Source: Deinococcus depolymerans
GTDB lineage: Bacteria > Deinococcota > Deinococci > Deinococcales > Deinococcaceae
Assembly (NCBI RefSeq): GCF_039522025.1
Contig: NZ_BAAADB010000003.1
Location: forward strand, 62,001-126,000
Length of the DNA: 64,000 nucleotides
Direction: 5' to 3'
Under the pieces are notes generated by a model. The model was not told the DNA's origin. It ran no database searches and saw only the letters and a list, made by a program, of their open reading frames with translations. A program made the translations under genes and the position numbers. Positions 24,167-33,756 of the stretch are shown in pieces; positions within the stretch are counted from its first letter, which is position 1; each line of letters starts with the position of its first letter.

Positions 24167-25606
24167 GTGCGCCCGGCCGCCCGCCCGTCACGCCGCGCCC
24201 GCCGGGGCCGGTGGCTGCTGGCCGGGGCGCTGCTGCTGCCGGCCGCCGCGCAGAGCCCACCCGCGGCCGAACCCGCCACCCGGGACCGGCCGGTGGGGGA
24301 CACCCTGTACCCCACGCTGGGGCAGGCTGACCTGGACGCCCGTCACTACGACGTGCATCTGACCGTCACGCAGCCCGGCACCCGCGCCCTGAGCGGCGAG
24401 GTGACCGTCACCCTGCGCGCCACGCGCGACCTGCCGCTGATCAGCCTGGACTTCCTGGGGCCGCCCGTCACGTTCGCCCGCTGGGACGGACAGCCCGTCC
24501 CGTACCGGCAGGACCGCCCCGGCGGGAAGCTGCGGATCCTGCGCGCCCTGCCCGCCGGCCAGCAGGCGAGCGTGACGCTGCGCTACGCCGGCGTGGCGGG
24601 CCTGCTGCCGGACCCGGTGTTCCCGTTCACGCTGGGCTGGCAGGCCGTCCCGGACCCGCTGAAGGTCGGGGGCGGCGCGAACTTCGCCTTCGGGGAACCG
24701 GACGGGACCCGCACCTTCCTGCCGGTCAACGATCACCCATCGGACCCCGCCACCTTCACCGTCACCCTGACCGTCCCGCCCGGCACGGCCGCCGTCGCCA
24801 GCGGCGAACGCGTCCGCGTGACCGACACCCCCGGCGCACACACCGTCACCTTCGAGCAGACCCGCCCCATTCCCACCTACGCCCTGGCCGTGCACCTGGG
24901 TCCCCTCGAAGAGCAGGGCAGCCCCGCCGTTCCGGTCGGCGAGGGAGGCGCCGCGGTCGCCCGGCGCGATTACTTCCCGCCGGGCACGCCGGGCGCCGTC
25001 CGCGCCCCGTACCGCCGTACCGGCGAGATCCTGGGCGTCCTGAGTGACTGGTTCGGGCCGTTCCCGTTCGCCACGTACGGGTCGGTGGTCGTCACGGCCC
25101 ACCTGCCGGCGCTGGAAACCGCGACCCTCTCGACCATGCCCGTCGCGTCCAGCAGTGACCGCGTGCTGGTGCATGAAACGGCGCACCAGTGGTTCGGGAA
25201 CAGCGTGACGCTGCGCGACTGGTCCGACGTGTGGCTCAACGAGGGCTTCGCCACCTACGCCGAACTGCTGTGGCACGAACACCTGGGACAGGACCCCCGC
25301 CCGCTGGCAGAGGCGTGGTACGCGACCCTGCAGCGGCGCGGCACCCGGCCCCTGGTGGCCACGGACGCCACCGAACTGTTCGATTCCAGCGCCTACCAGC
25401 GCGGCGCGCTCGCCCTGCACGCCCTGCGCCGGCAGGTCGGCGACCCCGCCTTCCGCCGCTTCCTGCGCGCCTACGCCCAGGGGCAGGCCGGACCGGTGGT
25501 CGGCACGGACGACCTGCTGGCCTTCGTCCGCCGCACCCTGGGCGATCCCGCCGGGGACACCCTGCAGCGCTGGATCCGCCAGCCGCTCCTGCCGCCCGCG
25601 CCCTGA
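24167..25606 (+). CDS. M1-family zinc metallopeptidase, exported
   Basis: A 479-residue gluzincin. A signal-like N-terminus (RRGRWLLAGALLLPAAAQ) is followed by a beta-rich domain, then the zinc site HETAHQWFGN with the third ligand Glu in WLNEGFATYAE, 18 residues on. The GxMEN exopeptidase motif is replaced by PALET in the equivalent place, so true aminopeptidase activity is not certain. It is much shorter than classical PepN, lacking the C-terminal helical domain. The GTG start at 24167 follows the Nudix stop by 12 bp. Confidence 0.85.
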   Translation: MRPAARPSRRARRGRWLLAGALLLPAAAQSPPAAEPATRDRPVGDTLYPTLGQADLDARHYDVHLTVTQPGTRALSGEVTVTLRATRDLPLISLDFLGPPVTFARWDGQPVPYRQDRPGGKLRILRALPAGQQASVTLRYAGVAGLLPDPVFPFTLGWQAVPDPLKVGGGANFAFGEPDGTRTFLPVNDHPSDPATFTVTLTVPPGTAAVASGERVRVTDTPGAHTVTFEQTRPIPTYALAVHLGPLEEQGSPAVPVGEGGAAVARRDYFPPGTPGAVRAPYRRTGEILGVLSDWFGPFPFATYGSVVVTAHLPALETATLSTMPVASSSDRVLVHETAHQWFGNSVTLRDWSDVWLNEGFATYAELLWHEHLGQDPRPLAEAWYATLQRRGTRPLVATDATELFDSSAYQRGALALHALRRQVGDPAFRRFLRAYAQGQAGPVVGTDDLLAFVRRTLGDPAGDTLQRWIRQPLLPPAP

Positions 25607-25771
25607 ACTGCCCGCTCCCCGCCGCCACCGGCACGGGCCTGTCGCTTCGGTCGGCGGGGGCCGGCACGGACATGAGGGCGCTGCCGGCCTGCCGGTCATG
25701 GAACGCTGAGCGGACCTTAAGAAACGTGGGGTATTTCACGGTCGACCGGCCGGGCAGTGTACGCTGCCCCC

Positions 25772-26521
25772 ATGTGGCCTTTTGGAAAAAGCACCGCTGA
25801 CCGAGTCAAAGACGCCATCAACGAGCAGGCCCGCCTGAAGGACCTGGGCCTGCAGGTACAGGAGCGCGGCGGCACCGTGACCGTGACCGGCATGGTTCCC
25901 AACGAGCGGTACCTGGGCCTGATCAACGCCGTTGCTGGCGGCATCAACGGCGTCAAGAGCGTCGACACGAGCGGCGTGACCTTCGAGGAACAGGCCGCCG
26001 CGCCCGCGCAGCCCGCGCCGGCCGTCCCGTCGGCCACGGTGCAGGAGGCCACCCCGGAACTGCACCCCACGACCGGCAACATGAACGCCCGCGCCGAGGA
26101 CACCGAGATCGAGGACAGCAGCCGCGTCGCCAAGGCGGTCCTGAAGGCCCTGCGCGGTAACGGCGAACTGGCCGACGATCCCATCGACGTGCTGCAGAGC
26201 GGCAGGAGCGTCATCCTGCGCGGCGTGGTGGACAACGACCACGAGAAACGCCTCGCTGAACAGCTCGCCCGTGACGTGCAGGGCGTGGCGTCCGTGGATG
26301 TCAGCGGCCTGAAGGTCGCCGCCGGCGCCAAGGAACTCGCCAGGGAGAAGGACACCGGCACGGGCGACACGGTCTACACCGTCAAGGCCGGCGACACCCT
26401 GAGCGGCATCGCGCAGAAGTACTACGGTGACGCCATGGAGTACAAGAAGATCGCGCACTACAACAACATCAGCAACCCGGACCTGATCCAGGTCGGGCAG
26501 AAGATCCGCATTCCCGGCTGA
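25772..26521 (+). CDS. BON and LysM domain protein
   Basis: A 249-residue protein with two BON-type segments (about 5-75, GGTVTVTGMVPNERYLG, and about 115-185, SGRSVILRGVVDNDHEKRL) and a C-terminal LysM (YTVKAGDTLSGIAQKYYG). The N-terminus MWPFGKSTADRVK lacks a signal peptide, as in YgaU/Kbp-type potassium-binding BON-LysM proteins, and overall layout matches, except for an Ala/Pro linker and a duplicated BON. TACGCT (25760-25765) ends 6 nt before the ATG. Confidence 0.85.
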   Translation: MWPFGKSTADRVKDAINEQARLKDLGLQVQERGGTVTVTGMVPNERYLGLINAVAGGINGVKSVDTSGVTFEEQAAAPAQPAPAVPSATVQEATPELHPTTGNMNARAEDTEIEDSSRVAKAVLKALRGNGELADDPIDVLQSGRSVILRGVVDNDHEKRLAEQLARDVQGVASVDVSGLKVAAGAKELAREKDTGTGDTVYTVKAGDTLSGIAQKYYGDAMEYKKIAHYNNISNPDLIQVGQKIRIPG

Positions 26522-26726
26522 CAGCGGCCGTCGGGGGCGTCGCGGGCCACCCGCGGCGCCTCCGACCCACTGCCGTCTCCGAAGCGAACGGACTCGCACG
26601 GGCCCCCGGGAAAGACCGCGCCCGGCCGTGCCCCTGAGGGGGGAGAGGGGAAACTGGGCGCGTCCCGCCCGCACCTCCCCCTTTGGTGGGACGAGCGGCG
26701 GGACGCACGGCGCTACGCTGCGCGGC

Positions 26727-28466
26727 ATGATGAGGGTCATGGGCCGCGCACACACGGGAACCCCACGCCGGGCGCGTGGCGGTCCGCTGCGTGACCTGTT
26801 CGACCCGACCACCTACCGCGCGGCGGCCTACGTCCTGCTGACCCTGCCGGTCGGGGCGCTGGTCGCGGCGCTGCTGACGGTCGTCGTGACGGGCGGCCTG
26901 CTGACCCTGCCGCTCCTGATCGGGGCCCCGGCCCTGGTGGGCGCCGTGTGGCTGGTCGGGGCGCTCGGCGACCTGCAGCGCGCCGCGGCGGGCGTGCTGG
27001 GCGTCACGTTCCGGCGGCCCGTTCCGGCGTCCTACGCGGGCGTGCTGGCGTGGCTGGGCGCCCAGCTGTCGTCGCCGGTCACGTACCGCACGCTGCTGTT
27101 TCACGTGGTGCAGTTGCCGCTGGGCGCCGTGTGCTGGGTGGTGCTGGTGGCGCTGCTGGGCGCCGCGCTGCTGGGCCTGTCCGCGCCGGGCTGGGCGCTG
27201 GGGTCGGTCGTGCCGGTCGTGTGGAACGAGTGGACCGTGCAGCCCGGCCCGCTGGCCGTCGCGGGCCTGATGCTGTCCGGGCTGGGCCTGCTGGTCGTGA
27301 CGGCCGGCGTCCTGAACCTGATGGGGCGCCTGTGGACGCGGCTGGTGGCGGCGCTGCTGACCCTGGACACCGGGGACGAGGCGGCGCGCCGCGAGGTGGT
27401 GGCGCTGCGCCGCGCCGCCGGCCGCGTGGCGCTCGGCGACGACCTCGACGCCACGCTGGCCGACCTGACCGCGCAGGCCCTCGCGGCCAGCTCGGCGGCG
27501 CAGGTGGCCGTGTACGCCCCGGACGGCACCCTGCGCGCCGCCAGCGACCCGGACCCCTGGGAGGACCTGCCGGGCACCCCCGATCCGTCCGGGCCGGCCC
27601 TGAACGCCGCGGGCCTGCCGGTGCCCGCGCCGGGCGAGGCGAACGTGCTGCCCCTGCCGGACGGCGGGCTGCTGGCGGTCCTGCCGGTATCGGCCGGCAC
27701 GCTGGACGGCGGTACGCTGCGCGCCCGCTACCGCCCGGGCGTGCGTCCCGGCGCGGACGAACTGGCGTTCCTGCTGAGCATCGCCGATCACGCCGGCACC
27801 GCCCTGCACGCCGCCCAGCTGATCGAACGGGCCGGTGCCCGCGCCGGGGAGCAGGAACGCGCCCGGCTGGCCCGCGAACTGCACGACAGCGTCGCGCAGG
27901 CCCTGTACGGCATCACGCTGGGCGCCAAGACCGCCCGCGCCACGCTGGAACGCGACCCGGCCCGGACGCGACAGAGCCTGGACTACACCATCCGGCTGGC
28001 CGAGGGGGGCGTGTCCGAGATGAAGGCCCTGCTGTTCAGCCTGCGCCCGGACGCGCTGGAGGAGGGCGGCCTGATCGCGGCGCTCACCCAGCACGCGCAC
28101 GCCCTGGAGGCCCGGCACGGCCTGCAGGTGCACGCCGAGCTGCGCCGCGAACCGGACCTCGCCCCGGACGTGCAGGCCGCCGCGTACCGCGTGGCGCAGG
28201 AAGCGCTGCACAACGTGGTCAAGCACGCCCGCGCCGCGCAGGTGTGGGTGTCGCTCACGCAGGACGGCCCGCACGTCACGCTGACCGTCCGGGACGACGG
28301 GCGCGGCTTCGACCCGCACGCGCAGGGGCGCGGCACGCTCGGGCAGCGCAGCATGCGTGAGCGTGCGGCCGGGGCGGGCGGCACCCTGCGCGTGCAGTCC
28401 GAGCCGGGGGAGGGCACCACCGTCACCCTGACCCTGCCGGTCGCCGCGCCAGGAGGACGCCCGTGA
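26727..28466 (+). CDS. membrane sensor histidine kinase (NarL-partner type)
   Basis: A 579-residue kinase. Several N-terminal membrane helices (VLLTLPVGALVAALL, LLGAALLGLSA, VAGLMLSGLGLLVVT) resemble the putative-sensor domain of this class. A GAF-like region at about 230-370 follows, then HisKA_3 with phospho-acceptor His in RELHDSVAQALYG (about 383) and an HATPase_c domain (NVVKHARAAQV, DDGRGFD). It is the first gene of a three-gene operon with overlapping ends. TACGCT (26714-26719) ends 7 nt before ATG. Confidence 0.9.
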   Translation: MMRVMGRAHTGTPRRARGGPLRDLFDPTTYRAAAYVLLTLPVGALVAALLTVVVTGGLLTLPLLIGAPALVGAVWLVGALGDLQRAAAGVLGVTFRRPVPASYAGVLAWLGAQLSSPVTYRTLLFHVVQLPLGAVCWVVLVALLGAALLGLSAPGWALGSVVPVVWNEWTVQPGPLAVAGLMLSGLGLLVVTAGVLNLMGRLWTRLVAALLTLDTGDEAARREVVALRRAAGRVALGDDLDATLADLTAQALAASSAAQVAVYAPDGTLRAASDPDPWEDLPGTPDPSGPALNAAGLPVPAPGEANVLPLPDGGLLAVLPVSAGTLDGGTLRARYRPGVRPGADELAFLLSIADHAGTALHAAQLIERAGARAGEQERARLARELHDSVAQALYGITLGAKTARATLERDPARTRQSLDYTIRLAEGGVSEMKALLFSLRPDALEEGGLIAALTQHAHALEARHGLQVHAELRREPDLAPDVQAAAYRVAQEALHNVVKHARAAQVWVSLTQDGPHVTLTVRDDGRGFDPHAQGRGTLGQRSMRERAAGAGGTLRVQSEPGEGTTVTLTLPVAAPGGRP

Positions 28467-29491
28467 CGACCGTGCCGCCCTCACGGTCCCTGCTGCCGGT
28501 TCTGGCCCGCATGGCGGGCGGGCTCCTGCTGGCCGGGGCCGGCGCCCTCCTGACCTGGCAGAACGTCACGTTGCACCCCACGCCCGGCATGAGCGTCCTC
28601 GACACGCCCCTGAGCGTCCCGCTGGACGGCCCCCTCCCGCTGGACCTCGCGCAGAACGCCACCCTGAACTTCACCGGGGACCGCGTGAACGTCTTGCTGG
28701 GCGCCCTGCCGCGCGGCAGCGCCCTGGCCGTGCAGGGCCGCGTTCACCACCGCGCCCGCAATCCCGTCCAGGCCGACGTGACCCGCCAGGGACGCACCCT
28801 GAACGCCGCGCTGTCCCTGCGCGTGCAGCCGCTGGACCGGGGGGGCGTGATCGTGGCCGGGCCGGAACCCGTGCAGCACACGGCCACGTTGCGGCTCGCG
28901 CGTAACCTGCCGCTCACGCTGGGCAGCGTCACCACCAGCGGGCACGTGACCGCCGACCTGGGCGGCCTGCGCCTGCGCGCCCTGACGCTGCGCAGCGACA
29001 GCGGCGACCAGACGCTCGACTTGCCCGCCCGGGCCGCCGGGGCGCTCAGCGTCGTGACCCGCAGCGGCCGGGTCACGGTCCGCGCCGCGCCCGGCTCGGC
29101 TCCCGACGCGCTGCGCGTGAACACCGCCAGCGGTGACCAGACCCTCGACCTGAGCGCCATGCGCACCCAGACGCTGGGTGTCGGCACCGAGAGTGGCGAC
29201 GTGCGCCTCACGCTGCCCACCGTGACGGGCCGCGCCACCCTGACGAGCGCCAGCGGCAACCTGACCGTCAGCGCCACGCCCCGCACCCGTGGGAACCTCG
29301 ACATCCGCACCCAGAGCGGCGACGTGACCCTGCGCCTGCCGCCCGCCCTGAAGGTCCGGGTGCGGTTCACGGACCGCGACACCCTGTCCTGGCCGCTCGG
29401 AACGCCCGCCCCGCTGGCCCCGGACCTCGACGTGTTCGTGGACGCGCCCCGAGCTCACTTCACCCTGAGTCCCCTGGAGGACACCCCATGA
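28463..29491 (+). CDS. DUF4097-like beta-repeat membrane protein
   Basis: A 342-residue protein with one N-terminal membrane segment (MAGGLLLAGAGALLTW) and a repetitive beta-strand region with recurring units such as LRSDSGDQTLDLPA, VNTASGDQTLDLSA, VGTESGDVRLTLP and IRTQSGDVTLRLP. This is typical of DUF4097/adhesin-like beta-helices. The GTG overlaps the kinase TGA and AGGAGG lies 6 nt upstream. Placed between kinase and regulator, it is a candidate accessory sensor, as LiaF is in LiaFSR-type systems. Confidence 0.8.
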   Translation: MTTVPPSRSLLPVLARMAGGLLLAGAGALLTWQNVTLHPTPGMSVLDTPLSVPLDGPLPLDLAQNATLNFTGDRVNVLLGALPRGSALAVQGRVHHRARNPVQADVTRQGRTLNAALSLRVQPLDRGGVIVAGPEPVQHTATLRLARNLPLTLGSVTTSGHVTADLGGLRLRALTLRSDSGDQTLDLPARAAGALSVVTRSGRVTVRAAPGSAPDALRVNTASGDQTLDLSAMRTQTLGVGTESGDVRLTLPTVTGRATLTSASGNLTVSATPRTRGNLDIRTQSGDVTLRLPPALKVRVRFTDRDTLSWPLGTPAPLAPDLDVFVDAPRAHFTLSPLEDTP

Positions 29492-30153
29492 CCAATCCCA
29501 GTTCCGAACCTTCCGTGCGCGTCCTGCTGGTCGACGATCACGCCGTCGTCCGCCAGGGCCTGCGTCTGTTCCTGGGCCTCGACCCGCTGATCGACGTGAT
29601 CGGCGAGGCCGCCAACGGCGAGGAGGCGCTGGCGCAGGTGGCCGCGCTGCGTCCGGACGTGGTCATCATGGACCTGATGATGCCCGTCATGGACGGCATT
29701 ACCGCCACCCGAGCCCTGAAACGCGCCCACCCGGACACCGAGGTCATCGCCCTGACCAGCACCCTGGAGGAACACAAGGTGAACGGCGCCATCGAGGCCG
29801 GCGCGATCAGTTACATGCTCAAGGACGCGAGCAGTGACACCCTGGCCGACGCCATTCACGCCGCCGCGCGCGGCGAGGTGCGCCTGCACCCGGAAGCGGC
29901 CCGCCGCCTCGTGCGGGACTTCCGGGGCGGCGAGATGCGCGAGAGCCTCACTCCCAAGGAAACCATCGTCCTGCAACTGATCGCGCACGGGTACAGCAAC
30001 CGCGACATCGCCGCCGACCAGAACGTCAGCGAGGCCACCGTGAAAACCCACGTCTCGCGCCTGCTGGGCAAACTGGGCCTGGACAGCCGCACCCAGGCGG
30101 CGCTGTACGCCCTGAAGCACGGTGTCGCCACCCTGGACGGCGTAGACCTGTAA
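29488..30153 (+). CDS. NarL/LuxR-type response regulator
   Basis: A 221-residue regulator with a receiver domain (LVDDH, phospho-acceptor Asp62 in VIMDLMMP, Thr in ALTST, Lys in YMLKDA) and a C-terminal LuxR helix-turn-helix (LTPKETIVLQLIAHGYSNRD). It is the cognate partner of the kinase at 26727. Its ATG overlaps the TGA of the preceding gene and GGAGG lies upstream. Targets are not visible. Confidence 0.94.
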   Translation: MTNPSSEPSVRVLLVDDHAVVRQGLRLFLGLDPLIDVIGEAANGEEALAQVAALRPDVVIMDLMMPVMDGITATRALKRAHPDTEVIALTSTLEEHKVNGAIEAGAISYMLKDASSDTLADAIHAAARGEVRLHPEAARRLVRDFRGGEMRESLTPKETIVLQLIAHGYSNRDIAADQNVSEATVKTHVSRLLGKLGLDSRTQAALYALKHGVATLDGVDL

Positions 30154-30191
30154 CCGTCTCCAGTGTCCCTCCTGTCGCGTATAGTGGATGA

Positions 30192-30758
30192 GTGTCTACC
30201 ATGCGCGACGAAACGACGGACGCCATCGCCCAGCGCCTGCGCCTGGAACGCGAGACGCGCGGCTGGTCCCTGGCCGACCTCGCCGCGCGCTCCGGCGTGG
30301 CCCGCGCCAGCATCAGCCGCATCGAACGCGGCGAGATGAGCCCCACGGCAGCGCTGCTCGTGCGCCTCGCCGGGGCCTTCGACCTCACGCTCGCCGGCCT
30401 GCTCGTCCGCGCCGAGGCCGCCGCCAGCCGCCTGACCCGCGCTGCCGACCAGCCCGTCTGGCGCGACCCGGCCACCGGCTACACCCGCACGCAGGTGTTC
30501 ATGCGCCCCGACCACCCGGTCGAACTCGTGCAGGTCACCATGCCTCCCGGCGGGCAGGCCGCGCTGCCCGCCTCCTCGTACGCCCTGATCCGGCAGGTGA
30601 TCCAGGTGCAATCCGGGCAGCTGACGGTCACCGAGGGCGGCGACACCCACCACCTGCACGCCGGGGACAGCCTGGGCTTCGGCCCGCCTGCCGACGTGGT
30701 CATCGCCAACGAGACCGCCCACCCCTGCACGTACCTCGTCGCACTCGCCCGGAGCTGA
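30192..30758 (+). CDS. XRE-family regulator with cupin domain
   Basis: A 188-residue regulator: an XRE helix-turn-helix (RETRGWSLADLAARSGVARA, then SISRIERGEMSPT) and a C-terminal cupin with VQSGQLTVTEGGDTHHLHAGD, where His residues could bind metal or a small ligand. The GTG start at 30192 lies 6 nt after TATAGT (30180-30185). It is 4 bp from the GNAT gene, so it probably co-regulates with or controls it. Confidence 0.9.
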   Translation: MSTMRDETTDAIAQRLRLERETRGWSLADLAARSGVARASISRIERGEMSPTAALLVRLAGAFDLTLAGLLVRAEAAASRLTRAADQPVWRDPATGYTRTQVFMRPDHPVELVQVTMPPGGQAALPASSYALIRQVIQVQSGQLTVTEGGDTHHLHAGDSLGFGPPADVVIANETAHPCTYLVALARS

Positions 30759-30762
30759 CCCC

Positions 30763-31272
30763 ATGACTGACCTCCAGATCACACCGCTGACCCACGCCGC
30801 CCTGCCCCAGCTCGGTGAACTCCTGATCGAGACCGTCGCCGCCGGAGGGTCCGTCAGCTTCATGCACCCCCTGGCGCCCGCCGACGCCCGCGCGTTCTGG
30901 CAGGCGTCCCTGAACGCCGCCGAGGCAGGCGGGCGCGTGCTGTACGGGGCGTGGCACGGCCCCGAACTGATCGGCACCGTCACGCTCCTGCTGGACTTCC
31001 CGCCCAACCAGCCGCACCGCGCCGAGATCGCCAAGATGATGACCCGCGCGGCGTGGCGCGGCCAGGGCGTCGCCACCCGCCTCCTGAGGACCGCCGAGGC
31101 CGAGGCCGCCCGCCGGGGGCGCACCCTGCTGACGCTCGACACCTCCGTGGACGGCGGCGCCAGGAAACTCTACGAGACTGCCGGCTACACCCTGGTCGGC
31201 GAGATCCCGGACTTTGCCCTCACGCCCGACGGCCGCCTGAACGGCACGCTCATCTACTACAAGCGCCTGTAG
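30763..31272 (+). CDS. GNAT-family N-acetyltransferase
   Basis: A 169-residue acetyltransferase. The acetyl-CoA pyrophosphate loop RGQGVATRLLRTAEAEA and the C-terminal LYETAGYTLVGEIPDF block are typical of GNAT. It follows the XRE-cupin gene by 4 bp. The substrate is unknown; antibiotics, amines or protein N-termini are all possible. Confidence 0.88.
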   Translation: MTDLQITPLTHAALPQLGELLIETVAAGGSVSFMHPLAPADARAFWQASLNAAEAGGRVLYGAWHGPELIGTVTLLLDFPPNQPHRAEIAKMMTRAAWRGQGVATRLLRTAEAEAARRGRTLLTLDTSVDGGARKLYETAGYTLVGEIPDFALTPDGRLNGTLIYYKRL

Positions 31273-31280
31273 ACAGCGGA

Positions 31281-31312
31281 GGAGGCGACGGCCCACGCGG
31301 ACCGCCGCCTCC
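31281..31312. terminator. bidirectional stem-loop between GNAT and hemQ
   Basis: GGAGGCGACGG and CCGCCGCCTCC pair over 11 positions with one mismatch, between two convergent genes. Confidence 0.55.
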
Positions 31313-31325
31313 CACCTGGGTCCGT

Positions 31326-32165
31326 TCAGCCCAGGTCGTCCAGCACGCCCGCGAGGTCCTTCTTCACGCAGGTGAACATCGGCGTGTCCTGCAGGGTGAA
31401 CATGCTCGCCTCGGTGTAACGCAGGCGGTGCACCAGATCCACGAACTCCTGCGGGTAGTCGCTGTCGAAGCTCACCACGAACTCCTGATCGTCGATGCCG
31501 TACGAGTAACTGGTGTTGATACGCACGCCCTTGAACGGCACGCTGGCGTTGATGTGCTCGTCCATCATGCCCTGGCGGGAGTGCGGCGTCAGGTCGTACC
31601 ACGCGCGCGTCTTCACGAACGGGTAGATGAACAGGTACTGCCCCTGGCCGGGCAGGATCTCCAGGCCGTGCCCGCTGCCCTCCACGCGGTTCACGTACTG
31701 GCTGCGTTTGTTCATGGAGATGAAGTTGTACGGCTGCGTCAGGTAGCCCATCAGGCGCGTGCGGTTCAGGCGGGCCTGGGATTCCTGGAAGTCGCGCACG
31801 TCGAACGCGATGCGCCACAGCATGAAGTCCACGTCGCCGCGCACGCCCACCAGCGAGTACGGACGCAGGATCAGGCCCTTCTCGGCGGGTGCGTCGGCCA
31901 CCCAGCCCTGCGCGGCGGCGAGGAACTCGGCCTTCAGTTCGTCCCGTTCCGCCTGCGGCAGCCGCCGGAAGGCGGGGTCCAGTTTGAAGAACGCGTAGTT
32001 CAGGAACTGCCGGTTGGCGCGGTCGGCCTCACGGCCCGTCACCTGACCGCTCGGGTCGAGGTCCACCATCATCTTCGGGCGACCCGGACGCGCGGCGGGT
32101 GCGGGCGCTCCCGTCTCGGCGGGCATCGCACCCCCGGGACCGGTGCCTTCAGGACGGCCGCTCAC
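31326..32165 (-). CDS. hemQ: coproheme decarboxylase / HemQ (chlorite dismutase-like)
   Basis: A 279-residue member of the chlorite dismutase superfamily, HemQ/ChdC branch, which converts coproheme to heme b in the coproporphyrin-dependent pathway. The segment [20 protein letters not shown], followed by [13 protein letters not shown], contains the conserved Tyr and proximal heme-ligand His region. An N-terminal roughly 45-residue Pro/Ala-rich extension precedes the fold. The GTG at 32165 overlaps the stop of the upstream aldo/keto reductase gene (GTGA), so they are coupled; an internal Met pair at MMVDLDP is a less likely start. Confidence 0.9.
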   Translation of the reverse strand: MSGRPEGTGPGGAMPAETGAPAPAARPGRPKMMVDLDPSGQVTGREADRANRQFLNYAFFKLDPAFRRLPQAERDELKAEFLAAAQGWVADAPAEKGLILRPYSLVGVRGDVDFMLWRIAFDVRDFQESQARLNRTRLMGYLTQPYNFISMNKRSQYVNRVEGSGHGLEILPGQGQYLFIYPFVKTRAWYDLTPHSRQGMMDEHINASVPFKGVRINTSYSYGIDDQEFVVSFDSDYPQEFVDLVHRLRYTEASMFTLQDTPMFTCVKKDLAGVLDDLG

Positions 32166-33214
32166 TGCGCGGCCCCCGCGACGACCTCGCCGCGCAGGTC
32201 GTGCGTCAGGCCGAAGTTCTCCCGGTACAGCGCCTGAATCGCCCCGAACTCCGCGTCGGTCAGGGGCGCGGCGTCGAAGGTCGCGGCGTACTCCTCGAGG
32301 TTCTGCGCCGAGTAGATGTTCGGCAGGACGCTCGCCATGACCGGGGAACGCAGCGCGAACTGAATCGCCAGCTGCCCGACCGTGCGGCCACGGCCCTCCA
32401 CGAACTGCGCCTGAAGCTGCTCGACCTTCTTCAGGCCGTCCTCCATCCAGGCCTTGCGCCGGGCGTTGGTGGTCATGCGCCAGTTGCGGTGGTCACCGGG
32501 CTCGAACTCGGTGTCCAGCGTCATGTACCCCTCCAGCAGCCCGGAGGCGTGCGGCACGCGGGCCATCACGCCCACCCCCGCCGCCTCGCCCGCCGGGAGG
32601 ATCGCCTCGCCCAGCATCTGCTCGAGGAGGTTGTAGATGATCTGCGTGGGCGCACGGCGGTCCCGGACGCTGGCAATCCCTTCCTCGATCTGCCGTTCGT
32701 TCAGCGCCGGCCCCAGCGCCGTGCCGTACGCGCGGATCAGACCCTCGGATTTGGCGCGGTCCAGTTCGGCCCACAGGTCGTCCGCCAGCGCCGAACCGGG
32801 CGCGATGGCGTCCATGCGCGGGTTGTGCAGCTGGTAGTAGTCGATGTAATCGGTGCCCAGGCGTTTCAGGCTGCCTTCCAGCGCCTTTCGCAGGTACGCG
32901 GGCGTCCAGTCGTGCGGACGCTCCTGCTGCCCCGGACGGTCCGGGTGGTTGTAGATGTCGTACCCGAACTTCGTGCCGATCACGATCTGATCGCGCACGC
33001 TGCCCAGCGCCTCACGCTGGAGTTCCTCGGCGCGGCCCGACGCGTACGTGTCCGCGTTGTCGAAGAACGTGACGCCCAGATCGAAGGCCCGGCGCAGCAG
33101 CCCCCTCCCCATCTCCTCGTCCTTGACGCCCCACCAGGTCGTGCCGACCGTCCACACGCCGAACCCGACCGCGCTGACGGTCAGGTCGGTGCCCTGCAAC
33201 TTGCGGTATTCCAT
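32162..33214 (-). CDS. aldo/keto reductase
   Basis: A 350-residue NADPH-dependent TIM-barrel oxidoreductase. [20 protein letters not shown] (catalytic Asp and Tyr), [11 protein letters not shown] (catalytic Lys) and [11 protein letters not shown] (His) make up the active site. ATG 33214 (MEYRKLQG) is preferred over GTG 33223 because CATAGT (fwd 33222-33227) ends 7 nt upstream. Operon partner of hemQ. The natural substrate is unknown. Confidence 0.9.
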   Translation of the reverse strand: MEYRKLQGTDLTVSAVGFGVWTVGTTWWGVKDEEMGRGLLRRAFDLGVTFFDNADTYASGRAEELQREALGSVRDQIVIGTKFGYDIYNHPDRPGQQERPHDWTPAYLRKALEGSLKRLGTDYIDYYQLHNPRMDAIAPGSALADDLWAELDRAKSEGLIRAYGTALGPALNERQIEEGIASVRDRRAPTQIIYNLLEQMLGEAILPAGEAAGVGVMARVPHASGLLEGYMTLDTEFEPGDHRNWRMTTNARRKAWMEDGLKKVEQLQAQFVEGRGRTVGQLAIQFALRSPVMASVLPNIYSAQNLEEYAATFDAAPLTDAEFGAIQALYRENFGLTHDLRGEVVAGAAQ

Positions 33215-33298
33215 GCCCGGCACTATGTCACCGCGCGGCGGGGAGGGATGACCCCGAACGACCGGTCAGGCAGGCCGCCCAGCGTATACCCTGACCGC

Positions 33299-33655
33299 AT
33301 GCTGAAACACGTCTCGTTCCTCACCCGCGACCTGAACGCCACGGTCGCCTTCTACGAAACCCTGGGCGCCGTCACCGAGAAGAACCTCACCACCCCCGAA
33401 GGCTACCGCCGCGCCGTCCTGCGTCTCGGCGAGGGCCGCCTGCAGTTCTTCCAGATCCCGGAACAGACCCCCGCCCCGCACCCCCACTGGGCCGAACACG
33501 TCGCCCTGCACGTCACCGGCCTGCGCGCCCTGCTGCCCACCCTGCGCGCCGGCGGCGTCACCGTCACCCGCGACCTGCAACCCAGCCCCGGCGGCCGCGA
33601 CATGGCCTTCGTGCAGGACCCCGACGGAAGGCAGGTCGAACTGCTGGAGGCGTGA
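33299..33655 (+). CDS. VOC/glyoxalase-like dioxygenase-fold protein
   Basis: A 118-residue vicinal oxygen chelate fold. MLKHVSFLTRDLNATVAFYE is the typical first strand and helix with a metal-ligand His, and EHVALHV and VQDPDGRQVELLE carry the other ligands. TATACC (33285-33290) ends 8 nt before the ATG, so it is likely leaderless and monocistronic. The reaction (glyoxalase, dioxygenase or resistance protein) cannot be decided. Confidence 0.85.
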   Translation: MLKHVSFLTRDLNATVAFYETLGAVTEKNLTTPEGYRRAVLRLGEGRLQFFQIPEQTPAPHPHWAEHVALHVTGLRALLPTLRAGGVTVTRDLQPSPGGRDMAFVQDPDGRQVELLEA

Positions 33656-33756
33656 GGGGATTGCCGCAAGGAGGGAGTGGGTGGAGAGTCGGGCACCCCG
33701 CGCCCAGGCTGTTGACCATCACCCATCACCCATCAGCCAGGCGTTAGCCTGAGCGC

